A stretch of 24,744 bases of DNA from a bacterium (GTDB lineage: Bacteria; Sumerlaeota; Sumerlaeia; MVZB01). Of this stretch, positions 1-7,908 are shown one piece after another. Positions within the stretch are counted from its first letter, which is position 1. Each line of letters begins with the position of its first letter. The notes under the pieces were generated by a model that saw only the letters and a list, made by a program, of their open reading frames with translations, did no database searches and was not told the DNA's origin. Location: the NCBI GenBank assembly GCA_023480605.1, contig JAMCWS010000418.1, positions 1 through 24,744 on the forward strand, given 5' to 3'. A program made the position numbers and the translations under genes.

Positions 1-86
1 GCCGGGCTGCGAGAAAAACAAACTTGAGCTCCCAGCGGGCCTTCGGGCGTGTTCCTTCCCGGAACCTCCGGCCGGCAGCTTCAAGC

Positions 87-947
87 CTATTCCACAAATG
101 CCAGTTTGCACGTGTCCGGGATCAGGCTTTTAGCGGTCGCTTCGGCGAGGTAGCGCTCGATGGCGGCGTGGCCCCGGCCGCCGGTGTCGGTGGTCCATTC
201 GTTGACATACATGCCGATGAAGCGGTCGGCCAGGGCGGCGTCGAGGCCGCGGCCCCATTGCAGGGCGTATTGCACCGCCTCGGCGCGGTGGGCCAGCGAG
301 TAGTCGATCGAGCGGCGCAGGACGCGGTCGATCCGCCTGCAGAGGGCCGGGCCCAGGTCGGTGCGCACGCCGTTGACCCCCAGCGGCAGGGGCAGGCCGC
401 CGTGGGTTTCGACCCACCATTTGCCCAGGTCGACGACGCAGTGGAATCCCTCGCGCTCGTAAGTGAGCTGGCCTTCGTGGATGATCAGGCCGGCGTCGGC
501 GGCGCCATCCTGCACGGCCTGAAATATCCGGTCGAAGGGCACCACTTCGTAGTCGAACTCGCCCATGAACATGCGCAGCGTGAGGAAGGCGGTCGTGTAT
601 TCGCCCGGCACGGCGATCGTGCGGCCGGCCAGCGCCTCGGGCACGAGGGGCTCACGGGCGATCACCATCGGACCGTAACCGACGCCCATGCTGGCGCCCG
701 TGTTGAGCAGCGTGTAGCGGTCGCTCAGGTGGGCATAGGCGTTGAGGCTGAGGGCGGTCACCTCCAATTCGCCGCGGAAGGCGCGCTGGTTGAGCGTCTC
801 GATGTCCTCGAGCCGGTGCTCGAAGCGCAAGCCCTCGGTGTCGATCCGTCCGCGTGCCAGGCCGTAGAACATGAAGGCGTCGTCGGGATCGGGGCTGTGC
901 CCCAGGCGGATCACGTTGATGCCGGGGGAAAGGGAAGCGTCGTTCAT
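87..947 (-). CDS. mqnD: 1,4-dihydroxy-6-naphthoate synthase (menaquinone biosynthesis, futalosine pathway)
   Basis: 286 residues, a normal length for MqnD, which converts cyclic dehypoxanthine futalosine to 1,4-dihydroxy-6-naphthoate in the cytoplasm. The protein has the periplasmic-binding-protein-like fold of the MqnA/MqnD family. Diagnostic segments are HSPDPDDAFMF at residues 17-27, the ligand-binding segment AVPGEYTTA around 112-120, and GLIIHEGQLTY with His157 in the position of the family's proposed catalytic histidine. I chose the ATG at 947, which has GAAGGA about 10 nt upstream; the frame stays open much further upstream, but only as a shadow of the FAD oxidoreductase gene. It is the last gene of a minus-strand group, 146 nt after that oxidoreductase. 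A hairpin plus T-run lies in the gap, so it may have its own promoter. No other mqn gene is in the window. The family call is firm; activity is inferred. Confidence 0.93.
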   Translation of the reverse strand: MNDASLSPGINVIRLGHSPDPDDAFMFYGLARGRIDTEGLRFEHRLEDIETLNQRAFRGELEVTALSLNAYAHLSDRYTLLNTGASMGVGYGPMVIAREPLVPEALAGRTIAVPGEYTTAFLTLRMFMGEFDYEVVPFDRIFQAVQDGAADAGLIIHEGQLTYEREGFHCVVDLGKWWVETHGGLPLPLGVNGVRTDLGPALCRRIDRVLRRSIDYSLAHRAEAVQYALQWGRGLDAALADRFIGMYVNEWTTDTGGRGHAAIERYLAEATAKSLIPDTCKLAFVE

Positions 948-968
948 AACGATTGTAATCCTTCGCGT

Positions 969-999
969 AAAAAAGCTTCGCGCCTCCTTGTCGGAGGCG
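969..999 (-). terminator. Possible Rho-independent terminator after the FAD oxidoreductase
   Basis: Read on the minus strand there is a 7-bp perfect stem, CGCCTCC/GGAGGCG, with a 5-nt loop (981-999). Six nucleotides later comes a run of six T (969-974). The gap between stem and T-run is longer than ideal. A second GC-rich inverted repeat lies just upstream at about 1000-1025. The element sits between the oxidoreductase stop (1094) and the mqnD start (947), so it could uncouple the two genes. Confidence 0.4.
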
Positions 1000-1093
1000 G
1001 GGACGGCGGCCCGGCCGCCCCCCTTCAAAATGGCCGATCGCGCCGAAAAGGCCAACCGAAATTTCAGGTTCGTGTTTGCCCGCCTGCCGGCCG

Positions 1094-2239
1094 TCAACCG
1101 GGCGCTCCCGGTTTGCAGTCGCGAGCCCATTCGATGACGCTCTGTCCGCCCAGACGCAACCGATCCTTCGGCCAACGGCGGAGACTGCGCAGCGCCAGCG
1201 GATAAAGCAGGCGCTTGAGCGGCGTCGGCCGGTATTGGCCGTGCAGAAAACGAACGAAATGCCACGGGTCGGTTTCCGTGGCGCGCAACTGCCCGGGCAA
1301 CCGCAGGCGCACGAGCCACGGAAATAGCCAGCGATTGACCAGTGAGATGCGCAGAAGCGGCAGCAGGTGCAGCCGGCACAGTTCCTCGTAGGACCGGTTC
1401 TCGATGATGCTCCGGGCGGCCAGGTGGCCCGACAGAATGGCCAGGTGCAATCCGAAACCCCATAAGTAATCCTGAAAACCCGCCGATTCGCCGACATGGA
1501 GGGTGCGGCCCGGTCCGGCCAGTTCGGATTGGATTGCGAAATTACCGAAACCGCTGAACCACTTGGGGCGTCGAATATCGAAATCCGCCAGTTTCTTGAA
1601 CCGCGCCAGCGCACGGTCGAAGTAGACGCCAATGTTGGGGAAATCGCCGAATGTACAGGTTGCCAGCGTCGCCCGCCCGCCGCATGCCAGGAAGTAGGCA
1701 TATCCCCCGGGCGCCAGCGCGTCGTCGACCACGCCGATGCAGGCGTCGGGGTGGCGGGTTCGAAAGACCATCCCGCGCGCCAGGATATTGGCCGTTTTGG
1801 GGCCCGTGGCGTCGATGACCCAACCGTTGTCGATCCGCGGGCTGGCGTCGTTGAAGCAAAACGAGGCGCCGGCGGCAAGGGCCTGTTGCTTCAGACCGTG
1901 GTCCAGAGCGCCGGGGGTGTTGCCGCGCCGGATGAGATAGAAGATCGGCCGCTCCGAGCGAATGGCGAATCGCCGGCCGTCGCCCAGGTAGGCGGTCATG
2001 GCGCGGAACGGCACAAAACTAAAGTTGGTCCGCAGATCGAGCGACTCCAGCACCTCGCGGCTGTCTTTCTCCCAAATCCAGTTCTGGAAGCCCTGGAAAT
2101 CGCCCCGGAATCGCAACCCCACGTCGGCGTTCCGGTCATGAACGCTTACCGGCCGGCCGGCCCGCGCCAGTTCGATAGCCGCGGCAAGACCCGCCGGCCC
2201 CGCGCCGATGACGTGGATGGATTCGCGCACGTCCGCCAT
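1094..2239 (-). CDS. FAD-dependent oxidoreductase of the geranylgeranyl-reductase-like family
   Basis: 381 residues. An N-terminal Rossmann dinucleotide motif, GAGPAG, lies at residues 12-17 with an acidic residue (Asp35) ending the second strand. A late FAD-contact segment, GESAGFQDYLWGFG, replaces the more usual GDAAG motif. This places it among NAD(P)/FAD-dependent reductases related to geranylgeranyl reductases and PHBH-type flavoproteins, some of which saturate isoprenoid chains. I chose the ATG at 2239 because AGGGGA lies 7-8 nt upstream; an in-frame ATG at 2257 lacks a clear site. It starts 47 nt after the sulfatase stop and precedes mqnD. The mqnD neighbour makes a quinone- or prenyl-chain substrate tempting, but that is inference. 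Other flavin oxidoreductase roles remain possible. Confidence 0.8.
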   Translation of the reverse strand: MADVRESIHVIGAGPAGLAAAIELARAGRPVSVHDRNADVGLRFRGDFQGFQNWIWEKDSREVLESLDLRTNFSFVPFRAMTAYLGDGRRFAIRSERPIFYLIRRGNTPGALDHGLKQQALAAGASFCFNDASPRIDNGWVIDATGPKTANILARGMVFRTRHPDACIGVVDDALAPGGYAYFLACGGRATLATCTFGDFPNIGVYFDRALARFKKLADFDIRRPKWFSGFGNFAIQSELAGPGRTLHVGESAGFQDYLWGFGLHLAILSGHLAARSIIENRSYEELCRLHLLPLLRISLVNRWLFPWLVRLRLPGQLRATETDPWHFVRFLHGQYRPTPLKRLLYPLALRSLRRWPKDRLRLGGQSVIEWARDCKPGAPG

Positions 2240-2286
2240 CGTCAGTTCCCCTGCCATGAGGATGGCGCGTGGGGCGGCAGCCCGAT

Positions 2287-3996
2287 CTACAGGCGTTGCA
2301 CGTCCACGAACATGACGCCCGTCCGGGCGTCGCCGGCGGAAAACCATGCCTCGAGCTTGCCATCGCCCGCCGGCAATTCGACGCTGTCGAAAAGACACTC
2401 GGTGGTGCCCCGCGGCATGGGGCAGTCGCGGGCGACGCCGGCCAGCCGGAAGTGCGCCTGGCCGGCCTGGCTCAGGCTGGCGGGAAAGCGCAGCGTGACG
2501 CTGTAACGGCCGGCGGCGGCGACGCGCACCGACCAGTGGCCGACCTCGTTGTCGCTCCAGCCGATGGTGCCCAGCCAGTCCTGGCGGGTGAGTGTCAGTG
2601 ATATCTCCTGCGGGGCGCCGAGCGTGATGCGCGGCGGCTCGAAGCCGCGCGTCGAACAAACGTCGCGGAACCAGGCCTCATATTCCGCGCGCAACCGCGC
2701 GACTACGTCGGAGTGCGCGGCGGCCACGTCGTGTTGCTCGCCGGGGTCGGCCTTGAGATCGTAGAGTTGGGCGCCGCCCACGAGTTTCCACTGCTCCGTG
2801 CGCGCGGCGGCGTTGCGGTAAAGCTCCGGGGCCGTTCCGCGATGCCATTGGAAGAACAGCGTGCGCTCGGGCCACGGCTCGCCGCGCCTGTCGATGAGGG
2901 GCATCAGGCTGCGGCCGTCCAGGCGGACCCCCGCGGGCGGAGCCGCCCCGCAGGCTTCGAGCAAGGTGGGCATGAGGTCGATGTGCGCGGCCATGCGGGC
3001 GATGCGGCTCCCCGGCGCGATGCGGCGCGGCCAGCGCATGACGCAGGGCGAGAGGATGCCGCCCTCGAAAACGTCGGTTTTCTGCCCGCGCAGGTCGTCG
3101 TTGTAGCGCCGGTTGCCGTTTTCCATCACGCCGCCGTTATCCGACAGGAAAATAACGATCGTGTTGGCCTCCAGATTCAGATCGCGCAACCGGCCCAGCA
3201 GGCGGCCGACATTCTCGTCGATGTTGGCGACCATGCCGTAGGTTCGCGCAACGTTGTCTTCGAGGCCCATGGCGCGAAACGGCGCGGCGTAGGACTCGGG
3301 CACCTCCAGCGGCATGTGGGGTGTGTTGGTCGGCAGGTAAACGAAAAACGGCTCCCGGCGGTGCCGCTCGATGAAGTCGATCGCCGCGTCGGTATAGACG
3401 TCCATGCAATAGCGATGGAATTGTTCCTGGCGGCCGTTGCGATAAAGAATGGGCTCAAAGTAGCTTGTGCCTGGTTCGTCGGAAGGCTGGCGCATGCCGC
3501 CGCCGCGGTGAACGAGCGTCTCCTCGAATCCCTGGTCCATGGCGCGCATCGGCCAATGGTCGCCGAGGTGCCACTTGCCGAAGATGCCGGTCCGGTAGCC
3601 CGCCGGCCGCAATGCTTCGGCGATGGTCACCTCGGCCGGGTCCATCATCGAACGGCCGCAATAGGTGTCGCAGACGCGCGTGCGATAATTGTAACGACCC
3701 GTCAGGATGCTGGCGCGGGTCGGCGAGCAGCACGGGCAGACGAGGAACTGCGTAAAAAACAGGCCGTCGCGGGCGAGGGAGTCGATATGGGGCGTCTTGA
3801 GGTGGGGATTCCCCGTCAGGCTCAGGTCGCCATAGCCCTGATCATCGGTCAGGATCAGGATGATGTTGGGCCGGTCGGCGCCGCGCCCGCCCATCAATTC
3901 GCCGCTCAACTGGCTGCAGCTTTCGGTCAGCGGCAGGGCGGCTCCGGCCCCGGCGGCCAGGGCGACCTGCTTCATGAATTGGCGTCGCGTGTGCAT
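2287..3996 (-). CDS. Tat-exported type I sulfatase with C-terminal beta-sandwich-like extension
   Basis: 569 residues. The N-terminus has a Tat motif, TRRQFMK (3-9), followed by an Ala-rich hydrophobic stretch. The sulfatase core shows LTDDQG (metal-binding Asp51-Asp52), the formylglycine signature C-S-P-T-R with Cys90 as the residue to be matured, FGKWHLG, and a late SDNGG motif. Such enzymes hydrolyse sulfate esters of glycans or aryl compounds and need an FGE or anSME maturase, not seen here. Residues from about 453 to 569 (TLTRQDWLG..., HWSVRVAAAGRYSVTLRFP) form an extra beta-rich domain of the kind appended to some S1 sulfatases. The ATG at 3996 has a strong GGAGGTGGG site. A perfect palindrome lies 20 bp upstream of the ATG. 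The substrate cannot be told from sequence. Confidence 0.93.
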   Translation of the reverse strand: MHTRRQFMKQVALAAGAGAALPLTESCSQLSGELMGGRGADRPNIILILTDDQGYGDLSLTGNPHLKTPHIDSLARDGLFFTQFLVCPCCSPTRASILTGRYNYRTRVCDTYCGRSMMDPAEVTIAEALRPAGYRTGIFGKWHLGDHWPMRAMDQGFEETLVHRGGGMRQPSDEPGTSYFEPILYRNGRQEQFHRYCMDVYTDAAIDFIERHRREPFFVYLPTNTPHMPLEVPESYAAPFRAMGLEDNVARTYGMVANIDENVGRLLGRLRDLNLEANTIVIFLSDNGGVMENGNRRYNDDLRGQKTDVFEGGILSPCVMRWPRRIAPGSRIARMAAHIDLMPTLLEACGAAPPAGVRLDGRSLMPLIDRRGEPWPERTLFFQWHRGTAPELYRNAAARTEQWKLVGGAQLYDLKADPGEQHDVAAAHSDVVARLRAEYEAWFRDVCSTRGFEPPRITLGAPQEISLTLTRQDWLGTIGWSDNEVGHWSVRVAAAGRYSVTLRFPASLSQAGQAHFRLAGVARDCPMPRGTTECLFDSVELPAGDGKLEAWFSAGDARTGVMFVDVQRL

Positions 3997-4287
3997 GGAA
4001 ATCCCACCTCCATATATTGCCGCGCGGCAATCCGTCCAATCGGTCGTGGATTGCCCAAATCCTGCCCGGGAATGGCTGCCAATCGGCCAAACCGGAAGCG
4101 CCTCGATTTGAAATCCCCCCCGGACTGCCATGGACAACAACATTGTTTTTGTATTCTACGAACTCATCGTGCGATATTCATCAAAAATACTGGGCGCTTT
4201 CGGCGATGCGGCCGGCCGTGCTTCGATGGCCACGGCCATGGGCCGGCCGAATGGTCCCGCCAGTTCACATCTCGGAAAGGCGCGACG
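3997..4287. promoter_or_regulatory. Divergent intergenic region between sulfatase and GH99-like lipoprotein gene
   Basis: These 291 bp separate two genes that are transcribed away from each other, so at least one promoter per direction is expected. The centre, about 4135-4200, is AT-richer than the surroundings. I could not pick out well-spaced -35/-10 pairs with confidence. The sulfatase side carries a 16-bp palindrome at 4016-4031 and two CCAATCGG boxes nearby. The GH99 side has GC-rich GGCCGGCC repeats around 4210-4250. Confidence 0.55.
4016..4031. promoter_or_regulatory. Perfect 16-bp palindrome in sulfatase leader (candidate operator)
   Basis: ATTGCCGCGCGGCAAT is identical to its own reverse complement. 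It lies 20 bp upstream of the sulfatase ATG, just before the ribosome binding site. Position and symmetry suit a dimeric repressor site or an RNA hairpin. No regulator gene in the window is an obvious partner. Confidence 0.4.
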
Positions 4288-5373
4288 ATGCGAATCCTCA
4301 TTGTTCTTTTACTGGGCGCGTGTTTCATGCCGCTGACGGCCTGCGTTCATCACCCCTCCGCCACGTCGAAGGCACGCGGCAATGGCGCGCCGTACGCCGC
4401 ACGGGCCCTGGTGGGCGCCTATTATTTCGACGGCTGGGCGCGCGACGTCGGTCCGGTTTTGCGCAACGACTACGCCGAACGCAAGCCGGTCTGGGGGTGG
4501 CGCGACGACTCCGCCCGCGTCATGCGGCGCCAGATCGATTACGCCGCCGACTACCGGATCGATTTCTGGGCATTCGACTGGTATTACCCCGAAGGCCCGA
4601 ACAAAAAATCTCGTCTCAACAATGCCTTGGGCCTTTACCTCAAGGCGCGCAACCGCGACCGGCTTCAATTCTGCCTGCTCGTGGCCAATCATCAGAAATT
4701 CCGCATCGGCCCGGGCGACTGGGACGCCGTCTGCCGGATCTGGATCGATCTGTTCCGCGAGCCGACCTACCTGCGACTGGATGGGCGGCCGTTGCTCATC
4801 ATCTACTCGCCCGCCGAGTTGGAGCACGCCTTTGGCGGGCCGGACGGCGTCCGCAAGGCGCTCGACGCCCTGCGCGCCAAGGCCAGGGCGGCGGAGATCA
4901 CTGAAATCGCCGTCGCCGCATGCCCCGCTCCCTATACCGATCTGAAAAAACTGGCTCGGTCGGGCTACAACCTTCTGACCGGCTACAATTACAACAACGG
5001 CTGGATGAACGGCGCGGGCGGCAAGCCGTTCAGCGCCCTGGTGGCGGCCAGCGATAAAATTTTCAACTGGTTCGCCCAATCGACGCCGCTGCCTTACGCT
5101 CCCGTCGTGACGACCGGCTGGGATCGCCGGCCGGTGGAGACCGGGCTGCCGCCCGAGAAGCAATCGGTGTGGTATCTCGATCGCACGCCCGAGGCGATGG
5201 GGGATTTCATCCGCCTGGGCCTCCGCTGGCTGGATGAGCACCCCGACAAGGCGACCCCCCAGAGGCTGCTGATGCTCTATGCCTGGAATGAAAACGGCGA
5301 GGGGGGCTACCTCACCCCCACGGACGCCGATGGCTGCGCGTATTTGGAAGCCGTCAAACGCGCGCTGCAATGA
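4288..5373 (+). CDS. GH99/WbsX-like glycoside hydrolase lipoprotein
   Basis: 361 residues. The start at 4288 gives a short lipoprotein signal peptide with lipobox LTAC (Cys19); GGAAAGG lies about 9 nt upstream. The open frame continues further upstream, but only antisense to the sulfatase. The mature protein begins with GAYYFDGW, then FWAFDWYYPEGPN, and ends with AWNENGEGGYLTPT (Glu335 and Glu338). These resemble the GH99-like (WbsX) domain, a TIM-barrel fold whose founding family contains endo-alpha-mannosidases and endo-alpha-mannanases. The canonical WbsX ending is WNEW-x-EG; here the second Trp is replaced by Asn. It is probably anchored in a membrane facing the periplasm or outside. Its position between sulfatase and lyase genes supports a glycan-degradation role. 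Exact specificity is unknown. Confidence 0.85.
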   Translation: MRILIVLLLGACFMPLTACVHHPSATSKARGNGAPYAARALVGAYYFDGWARDVGPVLRNDYAERKPVWGWRDDSARVMRRQIDYAADYRIDFWAFDWYYPEGPNKKSRLNNALGLYLKARNRDRLQFCLLVANHQKFRIGPGDWDAVCRIWIDLFREPTYLRLDGRPLLIIYSPAELEHAFGGPDGVRKALDALRAKARAAEITEIAVAACPAPYTDLKKLARSGYNLLTGYNYNNGWMNGAGGKPFSALVAASDKIFNWFAQSTPLPYAPVVTTGWDRRPVETGLPPEKQSVWYLDRTPEAMGDFIRLGLRWLDEHPDKATPQRLLMLYAWNENGEGGYLTPTDADGCAYLEAVKRALQ

Positions 5374-5421
5374 ATCGCATCGCGCCGCTCGGATTCATGG
5401 GAACTGTTTATTCACATTGGG

Positions 5422-7650
5422 TCAACGCAGGGCCGACAGCATCGGCGCAACGTGCTTGGCGATCCGGCCCTCGCGCTCAATGACCAGTTCCCACCGGTGC
5501 ATCGCTCCCGGGGTGACGGATAGCTTCACCGACGCGGCCGCGCGTTCGCCGGCGCGATAGAGTGCGAGAAACCAGGCCGCCGCCGCCGAGGGCCGCCGGA
5601 CAAGACGCATCGGAAAAATGTTGGGATCGGAACTGTCGTCGCGCGGAAAACCACATCGCACAACCTCGGACGGACCATCCGTCAATACATCCAGCCGGAA
5701 TCGTTCGGGCCCGGCGCCGGCGGGCGTGGGATTCGCAAACGTCTCCGAATACGGCGTGGCCGCGTCCAACGGGGCCTGACAGGGATCAGCCCCGTCATCA
5801 CCGCGCAGCCATTTCCATGGTCCGTCTTTTCTGAACTGGAACGGTTGCCATGATGCAGCCGGCCGGCCATCGAGCAGCCCTTCGCCCGGCAGTCCGTCCA
5901 CGTGTGTCAACCACGCGTATTCATGTGGTTTTTGGGCTTCAACCTGGTAAAAGTCGACGACGTAATCCTCGAGAAGGATGGTCGTGCGGAGTTGACGAAC
6001 GCCCTCATAAAGGCGGCCCTGCACATCGCCGATGGACAAGCGCTTGAGACCGGGCAGGTCCTGGAACTCAACCAGGTCGAGCCGGCCGCCGGGCGAGCGC
6101 TGGCTCTCGCCATCGACCAGCAGGGCGTTGTGCGCCAGCGTCTCGCGGTTGAGTTGCCCTTGGACGGACGCGCTGAAGGCATGGGCGGCCTTTGTTCTCG
6201 CCTCGCAGTCCACCAGCCAGTGGCGGCCTTCGCCGAAAAGCATCAGCGACAATTTGTCTCGATTGGCATGCACGGAGGAATTGGAATAAGTGGCGAAGAG
6301 CGTCCAGCCCTTGCCGGTCCAGTAATCCAACCCTCCGTGCGTGCGCAGCATCGCGTAGCCGTGCTCGGGCCACAGGCGCGTCGTGGGGGTGGCGGGGGGT
6401 CGGCCTTCGGGCATGGGCCGGGTGGCGAAAAACAGGTCGGCTCTGCGCCGGTCGCCGGCCTGGCGAAGCAGCCAGGCGTAGACCGGGTCCCGGAAACGCC
6501 CAAAAAGTATATTGTAGTCATTCATCGAACCGGGTTTCACGCGCCGCCCATAGCAATCGCCGATGTTGGGCAAAGTCGAATCCGGAAAAAGAATGCCGGC
6601 AAGCGCGTCATAGGCCTGGCGCAGCGTTCGACCGTCGTCGGTCTTCAATTGCCAAAGATTCATTTCCGCGGCGCCGGCGTTTTCCAGCAGGCGGGCCATG
6701 GTGACGATCGGACTTGTGGCGACCGATTGGTAATTGAGCGAAGCCTCCATCCACAGGCCGTCGTCGGTAAAGCCGTAACGCATGCAATCGACCACGCTCT
6801 TGGGGCCGTGCAGCGCCTCCCGGACCAATTGCGGCCGGCCGTAAAACAGCCCGTACATCAAGCGCCCCAGTTTGTGCCACAGGTAATGGTTATTGAGTTC
6901 GCCGCCGGGCTGATCGCGGATCCACAGTTCATCGTTGCGGATGATCGCGTCGGCCATTCGTGTGAAAAAAGCGTCGAGGCGAAGGCGTTCGCCGGGCGTG
7001 AAGCCTCCGTACAGGATGTCATAGGCTTCCAGGCACTCGACGCCCCAGGTTGCGTAGTTTAGTCCCGTGTCGTAGTGATCGAACTCGAAGGTGTATTGGG
7101 CTAAGGCGAGCATTATGTCCCGGGCTTTACGGTCCATTCCTGCGTCGGGGTACAAGAGGCTGGCGCGCGCGCAGGCGACCGCCAATCCGGCCCACTGGCG
7201 CGGCACCTGGCCGGTATGCTTGTTAACCTCGGGATAAATATCGCCCCAGGATTTCTTTTTGGCGATCTCCCACCATTCTCGTTCGAGCGGCGGCAGATCA
7301 GCGGGTTTTCCGGATTGAGCGATGTCGAGGAGTTCACGCGCCGCCGCCGCGAGCGTGGCGTCCTTTTTCATATTCATCCGGGCACGTTCCACGTCGGAGG
7401 CCGTGAGAAACAGGAAGGGATGCGGGCGTCCGGCCGGATACGCGGCGTCGGGTGGGGCCGGGGGCGTCGTCGATGAAGACTCGTTTGCCGATGCCGTCGG
7501 TGCATTGGGATTCCCATCCGGCTTTCCCGATTGCGCCGCAACCAACGGAGCCGTCGGCAATGCGGGCATGGCCGACGCCATGGCGCCCAGTATCTTGATG
7601 GCATCGCGCCGGGTCACGCCACGGCCTTTCGGCTCAGGTCCGTCGCTCAT
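5422..7650 (-). CDS. Tat-exported heparinase II/III-like polysaccharide lyase
   Basis: 742 residues. The N-terminus has a Tat motif, VTRRDAIK (12-19), and a hydrophobic Ala-rich stretch, then a Pro/Ser/Thr-rich linker to about residue 70. An alpha/alpha-toroid (alginate-lyase-like) domain spans about 80-400. A heparinase II/III beta-sandwich domain follows from about 430, with VHANRDKLSLMLFGEGRHW and TLAHNALLVDG. Candidate catalytic residues by analogy with PL12/PL17/PL21 lyases are Asn254-His255 (ELNNHYLW), Tyr307 (SLNYQS) and His461. Such enzymes cleave uronic-acid-containing polysaccharides by beta-elimination. I prefer the ATG at 7650 (GAGGAG 7 nt upstream) over the GTG directly before it. 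Its 3' end converges on the GH99-like gene with 48 nt between them. Which uronate polymer is cut is not determinable. Confidence 0.87.
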   Translation of the reverse strand: MSDGPEPKGRGVTRRDAIKILGAMASAMPALPTAPLVAAQSGKPDGNPNAPTASANESSSTTPPAPPDAAYPAGRPHPFLFLTASDVERARMNMKKDATLAAAARELLDIAQSGKPADLPPLEREWWEIAKKKSWGDIYPEVNKHTGQVPRQWAGLAVACARASLLYPDAGMDRKARDIMLALAQYTFEFDHYDTGLNYATWGVECLEAYDILYGGFTPGERLRLDAFFTRMADAIIRNDELWIRDQPGGELNNHYLWHKLGRLMYGLFYGRPQLVREALHGPKSVVDCMRYGFTDDGLWMEASLNYQSVATSPIVTMARLLENAGAAEMNLWQLKTDDGRTLRQAYDALAGILFPDSTLPNIGDCYGRRVKPGSMNDYNILFGRFRDPVYAWLLRQAGDRRRADLFFATRPMPEGRPPATPTTRLWPEHGYAMLRTHGGLDYWTGKGWTLFATYSNSSVHANRDKLSLMLFGEGRHWLVDCEARTKAAHAFSASVQGQLNRETLAHNALLVDGESQRSPGGRLDLVEFQDLPGLKRLSIGDVQGRLYEGVRQLRTTILLEDYVVDFYQVEAQKPHEYAWLTHVDGLPGEGLLDGRPAASWQPFQFRKDGPWKWLRGDDGADPCQAPLDAATPYSETFANPTPAGAGPERFRLDVLTDGPSEVVRCGFPRDDSSDPNIFPMRLVRRPSAAAAWFLALYRAGERAAASVKLSVTPGAMHRWELVIEREGRIAKHVAPMLSALR

Positions 7651-7690
7651 CACAATGCTCCTCGACGTCGTTATTGGGGAAATAACACCA

Positions 7691-7712
7691 CCCGGCGCCG
7701 CAACGCGCCGGG
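7691..7712 (-). other. Hairpin in the 5' leader of the lyase gene
   Basis: An 8-bp perfect stem, CCCGGCGC/GCGCCGGG, with a 6-nt loop lies about 40 nt upstream of the lyase ATG. There is no T-run after it on either strand, so it is not a standard terminator for the RND gene upstream. It may be a leader RNA structure or a protein site. Confidence 0.35.
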
Positions 7713-7730
7713 CATCCGCCCATCGCGCAA

Positions 7731-7759
7731 GGCATAGTGTATAACCGCATCTTTGTCAA
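7731..7759 (-). promoter_or_regulatory. Weak candidate sigma-70 promoter for the lyase gene
   Basis: On the minus strand an exact TTGACA (7754-7759) is followed after 17 nt by TATGCC (7731-7736). The spacing is ideal, but the -10 matches only three of six positions. It would give a leader of about 75 nt containing the hairpin at 7691-7712. The call rests on consensus alone. Confidence 0.3.
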
Positions 7760-7908
7760 TCAGCCCGTGCCGCCGCCACCGCGGTTTATGACTGCTCTGG
7801 ATATCGGCATCGAATGGCATCAAAACGCATGAACGCGCCTGAATAACGAATAGGTTGTTTTCGTAAATAGCGATTTGCAGTCGTCGCGGGGCAATCCGGG
7901 GTCATAGC

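Noticed and set aside
1..86. Possible start of another gene downstream of mqnD
   Set aside because: Only a TTG with a weak GGGAG site near the edge; too little sequence to support a gene. Short inverted repeats are present but no clear terminator.
2713..4287. Long in-frame upstream extension of the GH99-like gene
   Set aside because: This part is antisense to the sulfatase; a lipoprotein signal peptide and ribosome binding site mark the true start at 4288.
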